A DNA stretch of 64,000 nt, taken from Hymenobacter lucidus (lineage in GTDB: Bacteria; Bacteroidota; Bacteroidia; Cytophagales; Hymenobacteraceae). Numbering within the stretch: the first letter of the stretch is position 1; each line of letters starts with the position of its first letter. A model generated the notes under the pieces. That model saw only the letters and a list, made by a program, of their open reading frames with translations, ran no database searches and was not told the origin of the DNA. Made by a program: the position numbers and the translations under genes. Positions 60,078-64,000 of the stretch are shown here, piece by piece. The stretch covers positions 372,001 to 436,000 of the forward strand of contig NZ_JAJADR010000004.1 of assembly GCF_020447265.1 (NCBI RefSeq). The letters run 5' to 3'.

Positions 60078-61226
60078 TCAACCAAGCAAGGCCTGGGTCA
60101 GAATCCAGCGGTTGGGCAAGTCGCCCTGGGCGGCTTTGAAGTAGTCTTCGTAGCTGCAGGGCACGATGCGCTTCACGGCACTATCGGCCAGGCTTTCGAC
60201 TTCCAGCCACCACTTTTCGGTGCGCTTGGCCTTGTAGAAAACCAACTTGGCCGGGGAGCCGGGCAACCCCACGGCGTAGCGGATAAAGCGGCGGCTCTGA
60301 AAATCGGTTTCGTTACGGCGGTGGTAAAAGCCTTCGATAAAGTACCACAGCATGGTCGCTAGGGCCGAGGCGGCCAGGCCGTGGGTGTCGTGGTCGGGGC
60401 GGTAGCCATAGAGGCCGAAGGAGCTGAGTTGGTCGTTGTGTCCCGCGTACCAAGCCAGCTTGGCGGCTTCTTCGTTGGTGAGGCCGAAGGGGTTGGCCGG
60501 GTAGTAGGCCGGCGCGTCGTTCCAGCGCAACGCGGCCACGTCGAAGCTCACGAAATCGGCCTGGCGCAGCAGCGGCTCGGCCTGCCGGATATCGTCGCGC
60601 ACTTGCCCCAGGCGCAGGGTTTCGAAGTGTAGCTTTTCCAGGGCGGCCAGCACATCAGGGGCTACCAAATATTGCTGGTGGGCCAGCTGGGCAAAGTTGA
60701 ACACGAAGTTAGGCTCGTGCATCAGAATGCGGCGCAGGTGCGAATCTTCGGGTGGAGCCGTGTCGTGCTCGGCCATATCCACCCGGGAGTCGACCATGGC
60801 AAAGCTCACTGGCCGCTCCAGCGTTTCGTAGGCCAGAAACTGCCCGTAGTCCAGGTCCTGGCTGCCGCCGAGCAGGATCGGGACGGTATTGTGCTCCAGC
60901 AGCGTCGCCACTATTTCGCGCAGCCGCAGGTAGGTGTCTTCCAGCGTGAGGCCGGGCCGCAGGTTACCCAAGTCGGCAATACGCAGGCTACCGGTGCCTT
61001 TCTGGAGCTGGTAAAAGCGGCGGCGCACCTCATCGGCCCCGTGAACTTCGGGCTGCCCGCCGGCACTACCGCGCCACTCGTTCAGCCCGATAAGAGCCAA
61101 GTCGGCCACCCGCCAGTCCGGAAACGAGTCCAGAAAGCGCGTAGCATAGTTGGCGAGCGTGGTAGAAGCTGCCGAGGCGGCGGTAAGCTCCTCACGGAGC
61201 GGATCAAAGAAGATGGCCAGATTCAT
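60078..61226 (-). CDS. Arginase/formimidoylglutamase-fold protein with altered metal site
   Basis: A 382-residue ureohydrolase-fold protein. The usual manganese motifs are replaced: GGDH by GGSQD (residues 120-124), DAHxD by DSRVD (146-150), SxDxD by SFDVA (227-231, D229 kept, second Asp is A231). At least the two His and one Asp ligands are gone. Yet AMVDSRVDMAEHD, DAPAYYPANPFGL and PCSYEDYFKAAQGDLPNRW are family-conserved in my memory of Bacteroidota homologues. Hydrolase activity is doubtful; the common formimidoylglutamase label should be questioned. It has a TAGTTTTG promoter element. Confidence 0.75.
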   Translation of the reverse strand: MNLAIFFDPLREELTAASAASTTLANYATRFLDSFPDWRVADLALIGLNEWRGSAGGQPEVHGADEVRRRFYQLQKGTGSLRIADLGNLRPGLTLEDTYLRLREIVATLLEHNTVPILLGGSQDLDYGQFLAYETLERPVSFAMVDSRVDMAEHDTAPPEDSHLRRILMHEPNFVFNFAQLAHQQYLVAPDVLAALEKLHFETLRLGQVRDDIRQAEPLLRQADFVSFDVAALRWNDAPAYYPANPFGLTNEEAAKLAWYAGHNDQLSSFGLYGYRPDHDTHGLAASALATMLWYFIEGFYHRRNETDFQSRRFIRYAVGLPGSPAKLVFYKAKRTEKWWLEVESLADSAVKRIVPCSYEDYFKAAQGDLPNRWILTQALLG

Positions 61227-61249
61227 CGGGCGCGGACGGTGCAGATAGG

Positions 61250-61257
61250 CAAAACTA
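61250..61257 (-). promoter_or_regulatory. Promoter -7 element for the arginase-fold gene
   Basis: TAGTTTTG on the minus strand, 23 nt before the ATG at 61226. No -33 box. Confidence 0.4.
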
Positions 61258-61459
61258 CGCAAAACCCGCCACCCCTTCCAGTTTTTCGGCCCTGAGCTAT
61301 GCCTCAAGCTGGGCCGTAATAGGCATTACGCCAAAAAATCTATTTATTTAAGCTGTCTTGGCCCTTCCGGGCTGGCTGCCTTGCTCATCCCAGCGTACTA
61401 GAACCGGGCCTTGCGCTCTGCCTCTTTGCGTTTCCCACCACCAGTATCCCACTCTACCA

Positions 61460-63238
61460 ATGGAAGTCCGCCGCTCGTTTGATATTCTGTCGCACCAACT
61501 TGCTACTGCCCCCAAAGCCGATTGTCTGGCCGCTAAAATTGACGGAACGTGGCAAAAAATCAGCACCCAGCAGGTCATCGACCACGCCAATCAGGTGAGT
61601 CTGGGCCTTTTGCAGCTCGGTATTAAGAAGGATGATAAGGTCGCCATCATTTCGATGAACCGGCCCGAATGGATGTTCGCCGACTTCGGTATTGCCCAAA
61701 TTGGGGCCACTAGCGTGCCGATGTACCCTAGCATCACGGTCGAAGACTACAAGTACATTTTCACTGATGCCGGCGTGAAAGCCGTGTTTGTGGCCGATGA
61801 GAAGCTCTACGCCAAGGTAAAAGAGGCCACAGCTGATTTGCCCGAGGTAAAGCACGTCTTCACCTTCGATAAGATTGAAGGCGCCCGCCACTTCAGCGAG
61901 CTGCTGGAAATGGGCAAAACAGGCGACGTGGCCACCCTGGAGCCCATGAAAGCCGCCGTGCAGCCCGACGACCTGCTCACCCTAATCTACACCTCGGGTA
62001 CCACCGGCAACCCCAAGGGCGTAATGCTCAGCCACGACAACATCCTGAGCAACTGCCGCAATTCCCAGCCCTTCGTGCCCGTCACCAAAGACGATACGGC
62101 CCTAAGCTTTCTGCCGCTCTGCCACATCTTCGAGCGGATGGTGACTTACCTGTATATGATCAACAGCGTGAGTATCTACTACGCCGAAAGCATGGAAGTT
62201 ATTGCCGACAACCTGCGCGAGGTGAAGCCCCAGATTTTCACCACCGTGCCCCGCTTGCTGGAGAAAGTGTATGATAAAATCGTGGCGAAAGGCCATGAGC
62301 TGGACGGCGTCAAGAAAAATCTGTTCTTCTGGGCGCTGGATCTGGGCCTGAAATACGACACCCAGAAAGACCACGGTTTCTTCTATAACACCCAGTTGGC
62401 TTTGGCCAACAAGCTCATCTTCAACAAGTGGCGGGAGGCCCTGGGCGGCAACCTGAAGTGCATCGTATCGGGTGGCGGCGCGCTGCAGCCCCGCCTGGCC
62501 CGTGTGTTCTGGGCAGCCGGCATCCGGGTGATGGAAGGCTATGGCCTGACGGAAACCTCGCCCGTTATTGCCGTGGGCGGCTTCGAGCCGGAAAACAACC
62601 TGATTGGTACCGTTGGGCCGCTCATCGACAATATGGAAGTGAAGATTGCCCCCGACGGCGAGATTCTGACCAAGTCGGCATCGGTAATGAAAGGCTACTA
62701 CAATAAGCCCGAACTGACAGCCAAGGAAATCGATGCCGACGGCTGGTTCCACACTGGCGACATCGGGGAGTTCGTTAACGGCCGTTTCCTTAAAATCACG
62801 GACCGTAAAAAGGAGATGTTTAAGACCTCGGGCGGCAAGTACATTGCCCCGCAGGTTATTGAGGGCAAACTCAAGGAGTCACCGCTCGTGGAACAGGCCA
62901 TGGTAGTAGGCGCCGACCAAAAATTCCCTTCGGCCCTGGTAGTGCCCGCCTTCGACGACCTGAAAGGCTGGTGCAAGCGCAACAGCGTCGACTGCAACTG
63001 CTCAAACGAGGAACTCATCAAGAAGGAGAAAGTGGTGGAGATGTACGAGGACCTGGTGAAGAAGTACAACCAAAGCTTCGCCCAGTGGGAGCAGGTCAAG
63101 AAAATCGTGCTGCTGCCCCAGCAGTGGACCGTGGAAACCGGCGAAATGACGCCCACGATGAAGGTGAAGCGCAAAATTATTTCCGAGAACAACAAGGACC
63201 TCATCGAGGGCCTTTACCAGCAGGACGACCGGCGGTAA
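61460..63238 (+). CDS. Long-chain fatty acid--CoA ligase
   Basis: A 592-residue AMP-forming acyl-CoA synthetase activating fatty acids for degradation or lipid synthesis. LIYTSGTTGNPKGVMLSH is the P-loop-like motif, VMEGYGLTETSPVI the acyl motif, and WFHTGDIGEF with FKTSGGKYIAPQVIEG the hinge and C-terminal lysine region. It belongs to the FadD15-like branch (VTKDDTALSFLPLCHIFERM). ATG 61460 is preceded by near-consensus GCCTCTTTG. The MarR gene downstream may regulate it. Confidence 0.92.
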   Translation: MEVRRSFDILSHQLATAPKADCLAAKIDGTWQKISTQQVIDHANQVSLGLLQLGIKKDDKVAIISMNRPEWMFADFGIAQIGATSVPMYPSITVEDYKYIFTDAGVKAVFVADEKLYAKVKEATADLPEVKHVFTFDKIEGARHFSELLEMGKTGDVATLEPMKAAVQPDDLLTLIYTSGTTGNPKGVMLSHDNILSNCRNSQPFVPVTKDDTALSFLPLCHIFERMVTYLYMINSVSIYYAESMEVIADNLREVKPQIFTTVPRLLEKVYDKIVAKGHELDGVKKNLFFWALDLGLKYDTQKDHGFFYNTQLALANKLIFNKWREALGGNLKCIVSGGGALQPRLARVFWAAGIRVMEGYGLTETSPVIAVGGFEPENNLIGTVGPLIDNMEVKIAPDGEILTKSASVMKGYYNKPELTAKEIDADGWFHTGDIGEFVNGRFLKITDRKKEMFKTSGGKYIAPQVIEGKLKESPLVEQAMVVGADQKFPSALVVPAFDDLKGWCKRNSVDCNCSNEELIKKEKVVEMYEDLVKKYNQSFAQWEQVKKIVLLPQQWTVETGEMTPTMKVKRKIISENNKDLIEGLYQQDDRR

Positions 63239-63260
63239 AACGTAATCGGTGAGTAGTAGA

Positions 63261-63320
63261 AAAGTTTGGGGTAGCCGTAGCTTCCAGCAGTGGAAGAAGA
63301 GGATTGCCCCAAACTTTTTT
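63261..63320 (+). terminator. Hairpin after the acyl-CoA ligase gene
   Basis: AAAGTTTGGGG (63261-63271) pairs with CCCCAAACTTT (63307-63317), followed by TTT. The loop of 35 nt holds a CTTCCAGCAGTGGAAG mini-stem. Confidence 0.75.
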
Positions 63321-63332
63321 CTCGTTATTTAG

Positions 63333-63344
63333 TATGCAAGCATA
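63333..63344 (+). promoter_or_regulatory. Candidate MarR operator
   Basis: TATGCAAGCATA: arms TATGC/GCATA around AA, just before a TATTCTTTG promoter-like element at about 63349. A fit for autoregulation by the winged-helix dimer encoded at 63383. Confidence 0.35.
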
Positions 63345-63382
63345 ACATATTCTTTGTATGTTTACCCGACTTCGCAACAATC

Positions 63383-63859
63383 ATGACACCGGAAGAAACC
63401 GTCGATTATAATATCAAAGTAGCCTGGCACGCCATTTCGCGCATGTACAATACGCAGGCCGCCAAGCACGACATTACCACCAGCATCGGCTTTGTCCTGC
63501 TCAATATAGACCAGGAACTTGGTACTCCGGCTACCAAAATTGCGCCCTTGCTGGGCCTCGAAACCCGCAGCCTGACCCGCATCCTCCGCTCGATGGAGGA
63601 GAAGGGCCTGATCTACAAGCAAGCTGATACCCAGGATAAACGCTCGGTCCGCATTTTCCTGACCGAGGAAGGCCTACGCAAAAAGGAAGTCTCCCGCCAG
63701 ACCGTGCGCCATTTCAACCAGAAGGTGCGGGAGAAAATCCCCCAGGCCCAGCTGGAAGTCATGTTCAAGGTTGTAGGTCAGATTACGGGCATGATTGAGG
63801 GCAAAACTCTCTTCGACGACTTTAAGCTGAAACCCCTGCGCTCCGAACCGGCGGCCTAA
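63383..63859 (+). CDS. MarR-family transcriptional regulator
   Basis: A 158-residue winged-helix dimeric repressor. KHDITTSIGFVLLNIDQ, PATKIAPLLGLETRSLTRILRSME (recognition helix) and EKGLIYKQADTQDKRSVRIFLTEEG (wing) are typical. ATG 63383. It follows the acyl-CoA ligase gene after 144 nt and a terminator, and may sense acyl-CoA or a fatty acid. The last 141 nt of the window show no gene. Confidence 0.88.
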   Translation: MTPEETVDYNIKVAWHAISRMYNTQAAKHDITTSIGFVLLNIDQELGTPATKIAPLLGLETRSLTRILRSMEEKGLIYKQADTQDKRSVRIFLTEEGLRKKEVSRQTVRHFNQKVREKIPQAQLEVMFKVVGQITGMIEGKTLFDDFKLKPLRSEPAA

Positions 63860-64000
63860 CGGCCCGGGCTCGGAGTGTTTTGCTTTCTGACAGCCAAACA
63901 ATTGCAGTGCCTTCGCGCTTCGGTAAACTCGGCATAACGAGTAGTTGAGCGCCAGGAATTCCACCTGATTCTTTCATTTCTCACCCACCTCATTCCTTCC

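Overview
The window comes from a high-GC member of the Bacteroidota, most likely Hymenobacter or a close relative in the Cytophagales. Evidence: exact Bacteroidetes promoters (TTTG, 20 nt, TAnnTTTG) before feoA and, on the other strand, before exbB; family-specific genes (DUF6089/PorG-like, DUF5686, DUF4230, MurF-alanine racemase fusion, two ExbD plus two TonB genes in one operon, a BamA-OmpH-OmpH cluster); and almost no Shine-Dalgarno sequences. It reads as chromosomal core genome. I see no rRNA or tRNA gene, CRISPR array, phage, transposase or integrase.

Layout. 1-4.8 kb (minus strand): truncated DUF5686 outer-membrane protein, two exported ferritin-like proteins, an MFS exporter. 4.9-11.5 kb: recX, a zinc-ribbon protein, DUF4230, a PLP deaminase, YfhO, RarD-type EamA transporter. 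11.6-18.6 kb: MurF-Alr fusion, OmpA lipoprotein, a carboxypeptidase-regulatory-domain protein, feoA-feoB. 18.8-27.3 kb (minus): trypsin-like protease, RsmI-type methyltransferase, alpha/beta hydrolase, TPR histidine kinase, a selenium locus (mnmH-VOC-selD-membrane protein), pdxJ. 27.4-40.9 kb (plus): yqeY, cvpA, pabA/trpG-type amidotransferase, hydrolase, then the envelope cluster CBS protein-BamA-like-nadK-two DUF6089-uppS-bamA-ompH-ompH-rluD. 41-48.1 kb (minus): the energy-transduction operon exbB-exbD-exbD-tonB-tonB-small membrane protein-PstS-like lipoprotein-TPR protein. 48.4-64 kb: mazG, glmM, cysteine desulfurase, PRC-barrel protein, hemH, era, der, a small lipoprotein, murQ, a cytochrome b5-like protein, an arginase-fold protein, a long-chain acyl-CoA ligase and a MarR regulator.

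Many genes serve the envelope: peptidoglycan (MurF-Alr, GlmM, MurQ), undecaprenyl carrier (UppS), outer-membrane insertion (BamA, OmpH, BamA-like), the gliding/type IX secretion candidate PorG, and Ton energisation. Iron handling is the second theme (FeoAB, ferritin-like pair, HemH, Ton system).

The most unusual material lies between genes. A set of long imperfect inverted repeats starts at or within about 20 nt of stop codons; in five of them each strand's 5' arm is nearly C-free and built from short drifting words (GTGA, GTTG, ATGTG). A complete intrinsic terminator lies inside the signal-peptide codons of the second DUF6089 gene, preceded by two mutually exclusive hairpins, an attenuator-like layout ahead of uppS-bamA. 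The exbB operon has a long leader containing a three-tier nested stem.
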